A stretch of 64,000 nt of DNA from Corynespora cassiicola. Its lineage: Eukaryota > Ascomycota > Dothideomycetes > Pleosporales > Corynesporascaceae. Positions 1-9,154 of this stretch are shown here, piece after piece (the stretch's first letter is position 1; each line of letters opens with the position of its first letter). The stretch lies in NCBI GenBank assembly GCA_022059125.1, contig JAEUWY010000016.1:682001-746000 (forward strand), written 5' to 3'. The notes under the pieces were generated by a model. The model saw only the letters and a list, made by a program, of their open reading frames with translations. It searched no databases and was not told the origin of the DNA. The translations under genes were made by a program, and so were the position numbers.

Positions 1-1069
1 ACCCGCCCTTCCGGCGAACAAGCCGCCTAAACAACGGCGGCACTTTCCTGCGGCCCCGGGGTGGCTCGCGGCATGGCTCTGGAGCAGTAGACTCGATGAT
101 TGTCCCCCCCTCAAGAACACTTCGGCTTGTTCAAACGGCCAGCGCATAATCATGGCAATGCTTGACGGAAATGACCACCAGCTGGCTGGCCGGGGACGAA
201 AAGCGCGATGGATTTAGCCATCTTCTTTATCCTACCCGCACACGCACACGCACACGCACACGCACGCACTACTGCGAACGGAAGTAATGTTTAATTGTGC
301 AGTATTGGGCGCTGCTTGTTTTGCTTGCGGATGAGAATCGACCTTTGGGCTGACGTTGTGGTGTTTCAATAGAAGACGGTTGGACTTGGCGGGGCACCGT
401 TTCCTTTGTTGTGTATGTAGCTCGGACTTCAACTTATTGATGCACTTGTCCTCGACGTTGACTATGATGAGCGCGTGAGTCATTCAAGCTCATGTGCCTA
501 ACATTGAAGCTTGAAGAGATTTCGATTGCCTGTTACGGTAACCATAGTCGGAGTAGATGATGATAGCCTGAGCAACGCTAATGGCTATGTCAACAACCAC
601 TGCTGCTGTTTTATTTCTTTCCACACTACCATTGATACTATTCCCCGTAAACATTGTATGTGGCTCTTGCCCCAAGCATCTGGAGCTGTTAACAAAGGCG
701 ATGCACTCAAGACACAATTAGTTAGACTGTGGTTTGAGGAGGACGGGAAGTGCACGTGTATTACAACCAGTGTGTATCTCCTCCAATAGACCAGAAGAAG
801 TGCCCTAGCATGGCATATTTCCTTCGACAACCATCTTTATATATCGAAAGAAAAACCTTGGAAACCTTTCCGGCCATAAATTGTTAGATAAATGAAAAAA
901 GAGAGAGAAAGCGGATGAGCAGCATCATAGCACCAATGTGGCTCTTCTCCCCCAAACTCGACTTTCCGCCCATGCATCACAACTCGGTGATTAGACCCGA
1001 CCGGCGGGCGAAAAGTAACTTCTGAATCCGCATCCTCTGATCTTGCTAACCTCTTGCTGCACTGACCGC
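1..1069. other. Left-edge intergenic region
   Basis: No coherent coding region was recognised on either strand; the open frames here are short and lack splice support or recognisable motifs. It holds one microsatellite (positions 238-269) and, at its right end, the probable 3' UTR of the minus-strand CYSTM gene. Confidence 0.5.
238..269. repeat. CACGCA microsatellite
   Basis: Imperfect (CACGCA)n/(CA)n tract of about 32 nt, seen directly. The 83-aa minus frame across it ends in alternating Val and Cys, which is only the translation of the repeat. Confidence 0.85.
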
Positions 1070-1543
1070 TTAGAATAAGCAATCCAAGCAGCAACAGCAC
1101 GCCAGACCGGCGCAAAGACCAGCAAAGAGCCCTCCACTGCCGCCACCGCGCTGATCCCTCTGATCACCGTAGTACCCTCCCGGTGGAGGCGGGCCTTGCT
1201 GGTAGTACATGCCTGGCTGCGGTGGGCCGTATTGACCTCCGGGAGGAGGGCCATAGCCTCCCTGCTGCTGGTACGGGTTTGGAGAGTTTCCGTAGTAGTC
1301 TGCGTTCGAGGGAGGGGCAGGGCTGCCGTTGCCGTAGTAGGGTTGGGCGCCGCCGGGGGGGCCATAGGGTGCAGGCGCACCGTAGGGAGCGGGACCGGCG
1401 TCTTGGTGAATGGGTGGCGGCGACTGCGGGTACTGGGGGGGAGCGCCTTGGGGGGGATCCTGCGACATGTTAGCCATGGCCATGAGAGGCGAATACGGCG
1501 CAGACGGGTGGGCGACGGCGGATGGACATACGTATTTGGACAT
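1070..1543 (-). CDS. Pro/Gly/Tyr-rich CYSTM-domain protein
   Basis: Single-exon frame of 157 aa. Residues about 27-125 are a low-complexity Pro/Gly/Gln/Tyr stretch with repeated PYG, YYG and GPPPGG motifs. The C-terminus is a short hydrophobic segment, GLFAGLCAGLACCCCLDCLF, with a run of Cys. This is the layout of cysteine-rich transmembrane (CYSTM) proteins: a soluble Pro/Gln-rich head and a Cys-rich tail that sits in or on the membrane, in a family linked to stress tolerance. Start at 1543 is the first ATG; in-frame Met at residues 21, 23 and 26 are alternatives, and the Met before SQDPPQ would remove a non-repetitive leader. The gene is divergent from the membrane protein that starts at 2278. 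Function beyond the family is not known. Confidence 0.7.
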   Translation of the reverse strand: MSKYVCPSAVAHPSAPYSPLMAMANMSQDPPQGAPPQYPQSPPPIHQDAGPAPYGAPAPYGPPGGAQPYYGNGSPAPPSNADYYGNSPNPYQQQGGYGPPPGGQYGPPQPGMYYQQGPPPPGGYYGDQRDQRGGGSGGLFAGLCAGLACCCCLDCLF

Positions 1544-2277
1544 GATGGCTATGTTACTGGAGAAGTTATTCCGGGGAGAGAAAGACGGGGAGAGAGGAGC
1601 GACAGAGAGACCAGAGGGCTAAAGGGCGACTATAAGTGATTGCGGGCGATCTCGCTGGTGTTGCGCGGCAAGGCTGGGCAAATGCTCGTCCTCGGTTGCG
1701 TGTGTTCTCGTGGATTGGGGTGCCTTTGTCTTGTGGAAGAGCGAGGGGCGGACGCGACGATTAGAGGGAGGTCAATGGAGACGAAAGATTAGGCGCAGAG
1801 AAGAGGGTAAGAGAGCGAGTGGAAGAAGAATGACAGCGGCCGTGCTCGGGGTTTTGTCCAGGGCGTCCGCAAATGCCGGAGCTTCGCGATTTGGAGACTG
1901 AAGACGTTCCAACGAGGGCTAAGGGTGGCGACGCACTGTGGCTTAGCGGCGCGCTAACCGCCTTGGTGCGCTCATGTAATCGTCCCGTCTGGCACATGGC
2001 GCCTCTCCGCGTCGTGCTCCGCTTTCATACTCTCTTGGGCCGCGCCATGCATGCTGTCGCACGTGCAGCCACGCCTACCTGGGTGCGTACCTAGGTCTCG
2101 ACGGAGACATCGCCATGGCCCCGTGGCGCTCGACGGCGCTTCGAATTGGGCGCCAGATCACCCTCCCTCGGTCAAGGCTGAATCAACCTCGAACCCCAGG
2201 CCGCTGTCGTAATATGTCGCCCTTCTCGCTTTGCACGTCACACTCGTCATCTTCATGCCTTTGCCAGACACGTCCAA
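1544..2277. promoter_or_regulatory. Divergent promoter region, CYSTM gene / membrane protein
   Basis: About 730 bp between two divergently transcribed genes. It contains a palindromic E-box-type site GCACGTGC at 2059-2066. A TATA-like CTTATAG is readable on the minus strand near 1630. Open frames here are short and overlap each other. Confidence 0.4.
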
Positions 2278-4002
2278 ATGGGATTGCACAATCCTCGCCG
2301 CCTTTTGGCCTGCGTTCTCCTGTGTTATCTCTCCCCTCCAGTCTTTGCATGGGCGCTCCATAACGTGACCCTCCCTCTTCCACAGGGCACCACCAATCAC
2401 GGAACACCGGGTCTCCTTTGCACGCCTACGCAATGGTCTGATATCGCCGCCTTCTACCTGCTCAACTATGTGGCTCATGCAGCGACTGTCCTTGTTCGCC
2501 CGGGCGAGCGCTCCGCCGACTTCGTCGCCTCAGTCATAGGAAGCCTTTTGTTCCCTGCGCTAGGCCTTTACCGTGGCATCGAAGCCATTCTGAGTGGAGC
2601 CATATTGGTTAGAGGCGACGACTTGCGAAAAGCAGCAAAGAGCGGCGCTCTGTGCATGGTGGTGCGCGGAGCAGACTGGCGTCCAGCTGACGGGCTAGAG
2701 TTCCGAGGTGCATTATTCAGGCAGAAACGTGAAGCAGGGGATTCCGAACAAGATATTCCAGGTACGGGCAGAAAGCAGAACGGGCTCCATCTTGTTCCCT
2801 TCTCCCCTCCTCATCTCTTCTCCAAGTTCGGGTGTCCCGTCTACGTCCATCGCCAGGTCATTCACGGTACCTACACGCTTCCTACCGGGTATCGCTTTGC
2901 CATTGTGCCTTCGGAAACGCTCTTCCATCCTTTGACAAGCACAGTTGTGGAACTCTCTGCTGTCCACAACTTTGTTAAAGCCCTTGTGGCGTTGGCCCAG
3001 ACGTGCTTTGCTTGCGCTACCTTGTACCGCTCTCGCGGCGACCAGATCTCCCAGTTCGGTTATGCGGCCTTTGGACTCACCGTGGCTCCCTATGCTGTCA
3101 TGAGCACCGTAAACCTCTTAGGAAACATATGTAGGCCCGAGTACGCAAGCCTCTACATGATGGAGAGCAGCCTTATGGATGAGGCAAGAGCAAGAGGCGG
3201 ATGTTTTTACGGTGCGGTAGGGAGAATTCTGGAAGGAAAGGTTCTATGGGAATCGACTGTGGACGGCTGTGAGCGTGTCGAAGACGTAACGTTCCGTGAG
3301 AGCATGGAAGGGGCCGAGGGTGAAAAGATGATCGTCACCTTCAACGCCACGCGGTCGCCTTCTTTCTCCCATCGCTTGAACGGCGGGAAGAACCCCGGAG
3401 AAAAAACACCGACATCTCTCTGCTCGTCGCGAACGAAACTCACATACCCGGTATACGACATACCTGCAAAGTTCAATTACACAAAAACATCCCACGACGC
3501 CCTCCTACTGATTCCTTGCTGTCCGCCACTTTCCCTGCCATCTGATCTCAACCTCCCGCAAGCATACGCCATCAAATCACTTTCTCTATGTCGTACAATC
3601 GCGGTTTCCGCCCACAAAATGTGGTGTACCCGCTTCTCCCTGCCAGTTAATCGTTACCTACGTTGGCGCTTTACCAAGTATCTCATCACACTGCTAATCT
3701 CATTGATTCCCTTGATGATCAATGGGCTAATGTCGCGTTTCCAAACGGGCTCTATCCCGTCGACAGAAAGCTCAACGTGGAGGTCATATACAACGCAGTG
3801 GCTCGTGTTTGGAGTTTTCACAGGGCTGTGGTGGGTGCTAGATCAGGAGGGCAAGGACGCTTCATTGTATCCAAAGCCGCATTTGAACCCTGCTTGGCGA
3901 ATCGTCTTATACATTGTCAGTGCTAGTTCAGCTGTGGGGGGTTTCATCGTCACAGGCCAGATGCTGAGCAGATACGGTATATGCACGTGGGTTGGTGACT
4001 AG
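2278..4002 (+). CDS. Multi-pass membrane protein, fungal, unknown function
   Basis: Uninterrupted 574-aa frame starting at ATG 2278. Residues 1-25 (basic NPRR, then hydrophobic LLACVLLCYLSPPVFA) look like a signal peptide, followed by a predicted lumenal or extracellular segment with an N-glycosylation sequon (NVT). Hydrophobic stretches follow at about 53-100, 225-295, and three clear helices near the C-terminus (about 465-485, 508-526, 542-565). The middle (about 115-220 and 300-460) is soluble and contains further sequons. No catalytic motif or known domain was recognised. It resembles the large family of conserved fungal integral membrane proteins of unknown role. The absence of any intron across 1.7 kb is unusual for this window, but there is no internal break. 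It is convergent with the SR protein gene on its right. Confidence 0.7.
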   Translation: MGLHNPRRLLACVLLCYLSPPVFAWALHNVTLPLPQGTTNHGTPGLLCTPTQWSDIAAFYLLNYVAHAATVLVRPGERSADFVASVIGSLLFPALGLYRGIEAILSGAILVRGDDLRKAAKSGALCMVVRGADWRPADGLEFRGALFRQKREAGDSEQDIPGTGRKQNGLHLVPFSPPHLFSKFGCPVYVHRQVIHGTYTLPTGYRFAIVPSETLFHPLTSTVVELSAVHNFVKALVALAQTCFACATLYRSRGDQISQFGYAAFGLTVAPYAVMSTVNLLGNICRPEYASLYMMESSLMDEARARGGCFYGAVGRILEGKVLWESTVDGCERVEDVTFRESMEGAEGEKMIVTFNATRSPSFSHRLNGGKNPGEKTPTSLCSSRTKLTYPVYDIPAKFNYTKTSHDALLLIPCCPPLSLPSDLNLPQAYAIKSLSLCRTIAVSAHKMWCTRFSLPVNRYLRWRFTKYLITLLISLIPLMINGLMSRFQTGSIPSTESSTWRSYTTQWLVFGVFTGLWWVLDQEGKDASLYPKPHLNPAWRIVLYIVSASSAVGGFIVTGQMLSRYGICTWVGD

Positions 4003-4842
4003 ATAGCATTATGATCACAGGAAAGTATCATGAATTCAAATAGTTTGGCCAAAGAGTGACGCAGACAATCAAGATGATATTGACTACACAACAATCCCAC
4101 GGACAAGAGAACACGCCGCAGCACATAATCACCTGCGGGTACCTCGCTGAGTCGAGAGATAGGTAGTCATGCATGACCACTGCACAGCTGCCAGCATAGG
4201 TAGCTTGGAAAGGACATCACATAGGACAGCCGCACATCACTTGGGCTAAGGGGAGGGGAGAAGAGAAAGGACAGGAAGGACGCAGAACCGAATAAGTGAA
4301 ATCGACCAACCTTGGAAGCTGGATGTAGAGCAAGCGAATCGCGTCGGGAGGGAGGGAAACGGCATCGCAGGTAGGGAAGTAAGGAATTCGAGGTTCTACG
4401 AGATTCGATCGGTAAAGTACAGTAGTGGGAAATCGCCAGACCGCATCGACCGTCCGTCCGATAACAGATGACCGAATCGCAAGAAGGGGACATCGCCGTT
4501 CGTTCGAATTTTAAGACTCCGTTCGACTCCGAACTGCTTGAAAGATTAATCGAGAACCTTGAGCGTAAGCGCCCAGAACCAGCCCCCCATGAAACCAATG
4601 GAAACCCTTAATCATGTTGTAACACTCTTGTACCTCCCCAGTCCGTCGAATTCTTCCAGATGGGGGAAACAGCCGGGGGGAATATCGAGGAAGTTGCGCC
4701 GAGACAATGAAGACAGAACAGGCATTGTAGGCCTAGCCAAACTTAAAATTGAGTTGGAGAAAATCTTGTCCAGAGCCTACTCTGCCACGTCCAGATCATC
4801 ATGAGCACCCGGTGGAGGAGGGGAGTCGTCTGTGTGGTGTGA
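4003..4842. other. Tail-to-tail intergenic region
   Basis: Between the convergent 3' ends of the membrane protein and the SR protein. The 143-aa minus frame 4167-4598 is Ser/Leu/Pro low complexity without motif, so no gene is called. Confidence 0.5.
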
Positions 4843-5850
4843 TCAGACGCTTTCTTCGTCTGCCTGGGCGGGGGGCTCACTCTGCTTGCGTTCCTCGCCG
4901 TTGGCGCCAGCGTCACGGTCGCGCGGTTCACGGTCACGTTCCCGGTCACGGTCGCGCTCGCGCTCGCGGTCGTCATCACGGTCCCGAACGTCCTTCATCT
5001 CGCGGTCGCGGTCGCCATCCGGGCTCCTAGAACGGTCGCGGTCGCGGCGGTCATAGTCGCGGTCCCGGCGGTCATCGTAGTCGCGCTCGCGGCGGTCGTC
5101 CTTGCGGGGGGAGTAGTCACCACGGCCACGGCGGGGGGAAGTCGAGCGGCGACGTCCAGGGGAGCGGCGGCCACCGCGCTCGCCACGTTCACGACCAGAA
5201 TCGAAGCGCCAGGAAGCAGAGGGAGGAGTGCGAGCCCACTACTATCGGTTAGCGCGTCGTATGCGAGTCGGGGCGCAATTGGGTGCTTGCCTCAATCTTC
5301 AACAAGTCGTCACGGCCAATACGCTTGTTGTGCATCTCGTGGTAGGCATCATCGGCATCCCGGCGGCTCTCGTATTCGACGAAGGCGAAGCTACTAAGTC
5401 GTCAACATTGGGAATGTGAAGCTAGACGGGTCTGGACCAAACTTACAGCCGGCTCGAGGCAGAGCGGGGGGCCGGGATGTCGCAGCGGACGAGGCGGCCA
5501 TACCTTGCGAACGGTTAGAGATGACTGCCACGCGGATCGAGGGCGGGAGGGACGGTGGAGCGAGAGAGCGAGGAGGGAGTAGTCGACGGCGCCGCACGGA
5601 CGTCGCGGAAGTGAGGGCTGGACGAGGTGCGACGCGGAACCGCAAGAGCGCGGCTTGGGGGTGGAGGGTGCGGGGCTCGGGGAGGCGACAGACGACCGAC
5701 GGCGACGGCGACAACGACGACGAGGAAAGGACGAGGATCGGGGCGGGCGAGGCTTCAGAGGACATACCGTTCGAACTCGTAGGCAAGGTCGCGGGCGCGG
5801 GTGCCGTGGCCGAAGCCAGTGACGTAAAGGGTGGTGCCGCCGCGAGACAT
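4843..5850 (-). CDS. SR-family pre-mRNA splicing factor (one RRM, RS/RD tail)
   Basis: Four exons: 5850-5768, 5503-5447, 5390-5291, 5238-4843, giving 211 aa. One RRM occupies residues about 6-80: RNP2 is LYVTGF (8-13) and RNP1 is LFAFVEYE (47-54), ending in LLKIEWARTPPSASW, a run shared by fungal SR proteins of the Srp1 type. The tail is rich in RS, RD and RE dipeptides and ends in EESV. SR proteins bind exonic RNA in the nucleus and recruit the spliceosome; the tail is the usual SR-kinase substrate. Intron 1 is long (264 nt) for this genome, and its retention would give a stop within five codons. Intron 3 (5239-5290) has a GC donor (GAG/GCAAGC) and a normal AG acceptor, and the reading frame fits only with this border. 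The long plus- and minus-strand open frames over the locus are GC-rich shadows. The gene is head to head with NAB2. Confidence 0.88.
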
Positions 5851-6901
5851 GGTGGAGGGGCTGTCTGCGCGACCGGAAGTGATGCAGAAGCTGGCGTGGA
5901 GAAGGAGTCAGGGAACACAAGTTGTGGCTGCTCCAGCGATGGGAGAGTGGAGGTGTAGGAGGGAGAGAGAGGCTGCCCAGCACCGAAGAAAAGTGTCAGG
6001 CAAACGCACGCCAAGCCGCTAGGCCGTTCGCGGACGGCAGCGACTTTCCACGCGCATTGCTTCTGTCGACTTCCACGGACTGGCCGGCGTCGGGGGAGGG
6101 CCTGCGCTGCTTGATCTGCCTCCTCTGCCCGTCTGGGGGTCTAGGGGGGGTGCTACGGGCAGAGGGGGCGGCCAGGACGCTCTCCGCGCCCTATAGACAC
6201 GCACCGCGCGTGGTAGAGAACGTCCACTAAGCATCTCACCACGACGGATGACGGCATATGCATGCCCCGGACCTGCTACCGGCAACCGCCCGCCCGCCCC
6301 CAATGACACAGTTCGAAGCAGCCTGCGCCGCCGTGTTTACCACTACTGCGTCTAGTCGCAGCAGCCGAGGGACTGGAGACGGAGTCGCATGCCTAGGGAT
6401 TCCAAAGCTCGCGATGCTGCGCGCCCTGTCCTCCTCAGGCGGTCCGCTGGCGGAGACATGGCGATGGGGATCGTCTCCAAGAAGGCGCGGCCCCAGAGTG
6501 TCCAGCTCCCTGTCGAGCCCTCGGCAACGTGCCAAATTAAAACAAAAAACATGCAGGTGCCAGGAGAGCGCCGCCTAGGGCGAGCACGTGACCGTCGGCG
6601 GGAGTTGCCGCTGATGTCTTGTGCCAAGCCTCTGCTGCGAAACTCAGACGTGCACTCTAACGCCAAACAATTGCTTCGCCTGTCGCTCCCCACACCACCT
6701 GCCCACCTCTTTGACCTTGCCCACCGCCCACGCGCCTTCTTTGTCGCGGCTGTCTCTGCAGCTCCGTCGACTCTCTTTCATCAGCAGCGCGACAAAAGGA
6801 CGCGATCCCGAGGTGCTCTCATCGCCACTCCCTTTGTCCCCCCAAAACCACCTTCTCCGAGTCTTCGCGACTCCACCGCTACTCTCCCCCCAACACTCAC
6901 C
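5851..6901. promoter_or_regulatory. Divergent promoter, SR protein / NAB2
   Basis: About 1.05 kb between the two start codons, with pyrimidine-rich stretches on the NAB2 side (6690-6900) typical of a fungal 5' leader. GCACGTGAC (CACGTG core) lies near 6584, about 315 bp before the NAB2 ATG. The plus frame that runs from 6389 into NAB2 is open only by chance before 6902. Confidence 0.5.
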
Positions 6902-8626
6902 ATGGCCGTTGATTTCTCCACCGATTCACCGCTCGCGTCGGCGCTGCAGAGCATTGTCCAGCCCAAGCTCGCCGAGTTTGGCTGGACTACGGGCGGTGAT
7001 GACACGACAATCTTCGAGTACATTCTCCTCATGCTTGCGAACGACAAGAATGAAGCGCAAATCGCCTCTGAACTCTCCAACGACCTCCTCGACCTCGGGC
7101 CAGAGAACCCAGAGACGCAGCAGTTTGCGCACTGGCTGTTCGAACAGATCAGCAACCTCCGCCGCCAGCTTGGTGGTGCTGATGATGGAGGCGTCGGCGA
7201 CAACCAGATGGATATGAACAACGCCTCGACATCGGCCCAGGACACTGAGATGGAAGGTGCCGCCGATTCTTCCCAGGGAAACATGTATGATCCCCTCAAC
7301 CCTCTTCTCACTCACGCAGAGCTTGCTCGTCGCCCATTCCATGTGCGCGTAGCGCGGTCGGTCTTCATCCCAAGGTCGTCACCGCCTCCGTTCGCACCCA
7401 AAGCGCCCCGAGCATCCTGCGCGCCTATTCTAAAACAATCAGTACTGACTTCATCCAGACCGACCGGTCCCAAGGCTATGCGCAACGGTAGCAGCTCGAA
7501 GCCTGTTCGCGGCGGTCGCATGCTGAACCAGCTTAACAAGCAAATGAACCGCCCGGATGACTCCGCACTACATCGTGTGAGAGGTTCTCAGGGAACCGGC
7601 CGAATCAACTCGCATGGACGTGAGCCTCCCAAGGGACCACGAGGTCAGAACATTGGCCGCGGTATTGATGCCATGGCCAATGGCCGGGGCATGGGCAATG
7701 TCGGTAACATCAACATGGGTCCAGGTGGTATGAATGGAATGAACGGCATGGGCGGCGGTGTACCCGGCATGCAGATGCCTGGAGGCATGAACCAGAACGC
7801 TGGCATGATGCTCAACCCACAGCAGCAGATGGCCCTCATGCAAATGTACGAACAGCAGGCCCAGATGATGCAGCAAATCCTGACTGGCCAAAACCCGGCA
7901 CCTTATGTCAACCCCAACTTCCACCAGCGCAAGAAGCCGTTCAATGACCGGTCCCGGCAAGCCAGCAAGCAAGGCATGACTCCATCGACAAAGTTTGTAA
8001 AGAAGGAGGGCCAGGACGAGGCCATGGCAGACGGAACCGCCGCTGAGGGTGGCGAGGGTATGGATGTCGAAAACTCGCGCCCGGACCCTTTCTCCACCAT
8101 GTGCAAGTTCAACTTGAGGTGCGGCAAGCCTGATTGCCACTTCGCCCACCAGTCACCTGCCGCTCCGGAGGGAACACCGGTCGACATGAAGGATACTTGC
8201 ACCTACGGTGTTGCTTGTGCAAACCATAAGTGTGTCGGCAGGCACCCATCCCCAGCCCAGCGCCAGAAGTACCAGTCCGAGCAGGAGTGTGCCTTCTACC
8301 CGAACTGCCGAGACCCCGCCAATTGTCCGTACAAGCATCCCAGCGCTCCACCGTGCCGCAACGGCCCTGACTGCACGACTCCGGGCTGCAAGTTTTGGCA
8401 CTCTTCGGTCCCATGCAAATACAATCCTTGCACGAACCTGCGCTGCCCCTACAAGCACGTCGAAGGCCAGAAGAAGGCAGCCCACAGCAATGTGTGGGTT
8501 GCACCCAAGAATGGCGAGGAACAGAAGAAGGATCATGTTAGTGAGAGGAAATTTGTGGAGGAGGGTGCTGAAGAGGAGCTGATCATCCCGGGAAAGACGG
8601 GGGAGGACACTGATGTTCAGCTTTGA
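6902..8626 (+). CDS. NAB2: Nuclear poly(A)-RNA-binding protein Nab2
   Basis: Two exons, 6902-7284 and 7459-8626, 516 aa. The N-terminal ~90 residues form the helical PWI-like Nab2 domain (EYILLMLANDKNEAQIASEL...). The middle has a Gly/Met/Asn-rich stretch (RGG-like, GMNGMGGG) and a Gln/Met run. The C-terminus carries five closely spaced CCCH fingers: CKFNLRC..CHFAH, CTYGVAC..CVGRH, CAFYPNC..CPYKH, CRNGPDC..CKFWH and CKYNPC..CPYKH. Such tandem fingers bind poly(A) and control tail length and mRNA export. ATG 6902 follows a CACC context and a pyrimidine-rich leader. The frame stays open through 7285-7458, but this stretch is judged an intron: donor GTATGA, branch TACTGAC, acceptor CAG, and its translation (Ser/Pro/Arg rich) does not resemble Nab2. 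Being 174 nt with no stop, it could be retained without breaking the protein. Confidence 0.9.
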   Translation: MAVDFSTDSPLASALQSIVQPKLAEFGWTTGGDDTTIFEYILLMLANDKNEAQIASELSNDLLDLGPENPETQQFAHWLFEQISNLRRQLGGADDGGVGDNQMDMNNASTSAQDTEMEGAADSSQGNMYDPLNPLLTHAELARRPFHVRVARSVFIPRSSPPPFAPKAPRASCAPILKQSVLTSSRPTGPKAMRNGSSSKPVRGGRMLNQLNKQMNRPDDSALHRVRGSQGTGRINSHGREPPKGPRGQNIGRGIDAMANGRGMGNVGNINMGPGGMNGMNGMGGGVPGMQMPGGMNQNAGMMLNPQQQMALMQMYEQQAQMMQQILTGQNPAPYVNPNFHQRKKPFNDRSRQASKQGMTPSTKFVKKEGQDEAMADGTAAEGGEGMDVENSRPDPFSTMCKFNLRCGKPDCHFAHQSPAAPEGTPVDMKDTCTYGVACANHKCVGRHPSPAQRQKYQSEQECAFYPNCRDPANCPYKHPSAPPCRNGPDCTTPGCKFWHSSVPCKYNPCTNLRCPYKHVEGQKKAAHSNVWVAPKNGEEQKKDHVSERKFVEEGAEEELIIPGKTGEDTDVQL

Positions 8627-9154
8627 GTTGGCGGTGGTGCCTTAGATCCAGATTGTTTATGAAGTCTAGACGAGGAAAAGTGGTCTAGTTCATGATATCA
8701 TGAGAGGAGGACGGATTGGCAATTGGCAGCGAAGACGAGCAGACGCACTTGCGCTGCACGGCTCGGCCTTGGGCATCTGTATTATAGTCTAGGATACCGG
8801 ATGCGGCGTTGGCGGTTCACGGAGGCATCAGCTTTGGTCTGGCATATCCATGGGGTTGTCACTCTGAGGGAGGCTCTGCCCCCAAAATGGTCATGGTTTT
8901 TCTTTTTCGGCATGGCGGCTTATGAGCTGCTGCCATCTCACTTAAACATGCGTCCTTTTGCATATGATGTGACATGCTGTGTATCAATGTTGTAAAAGTC
9001 CCTGTTGCTCAGTGCAGTCGGAGCTCGGGGTTTCTGGGACTTGGGCGGCCGTGATGGATGACGCGCGGGCCCGGGCATTTTCCGACCCTCTTGTTAACAA
9101 CAGTGGCATGAGCAGCGAGTCGACAGCTGCCACGCACGCCCTCCACATACGGCA
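8627..9154. other. NAB2 3' flank and HEM14 leader
   Basis: Same-strand spacer of 528 bp. No additional gene recognised. Confidence 0.5.

Noticed and set aside
5394..6014. Long minus and plus frames over the SR protein locus
   Set aside because: They cross well-supported introns of the SR gene and are Pro/Arg/Ser low complexity from GC-rich DNA.
6389..6901. Upstream extension of the NAB2 frame
   Set aside because: The 171 extra residues are Arg/Pro/Ser low complexity in leader sequence; ATG 6902 begins the Nab2 domain.
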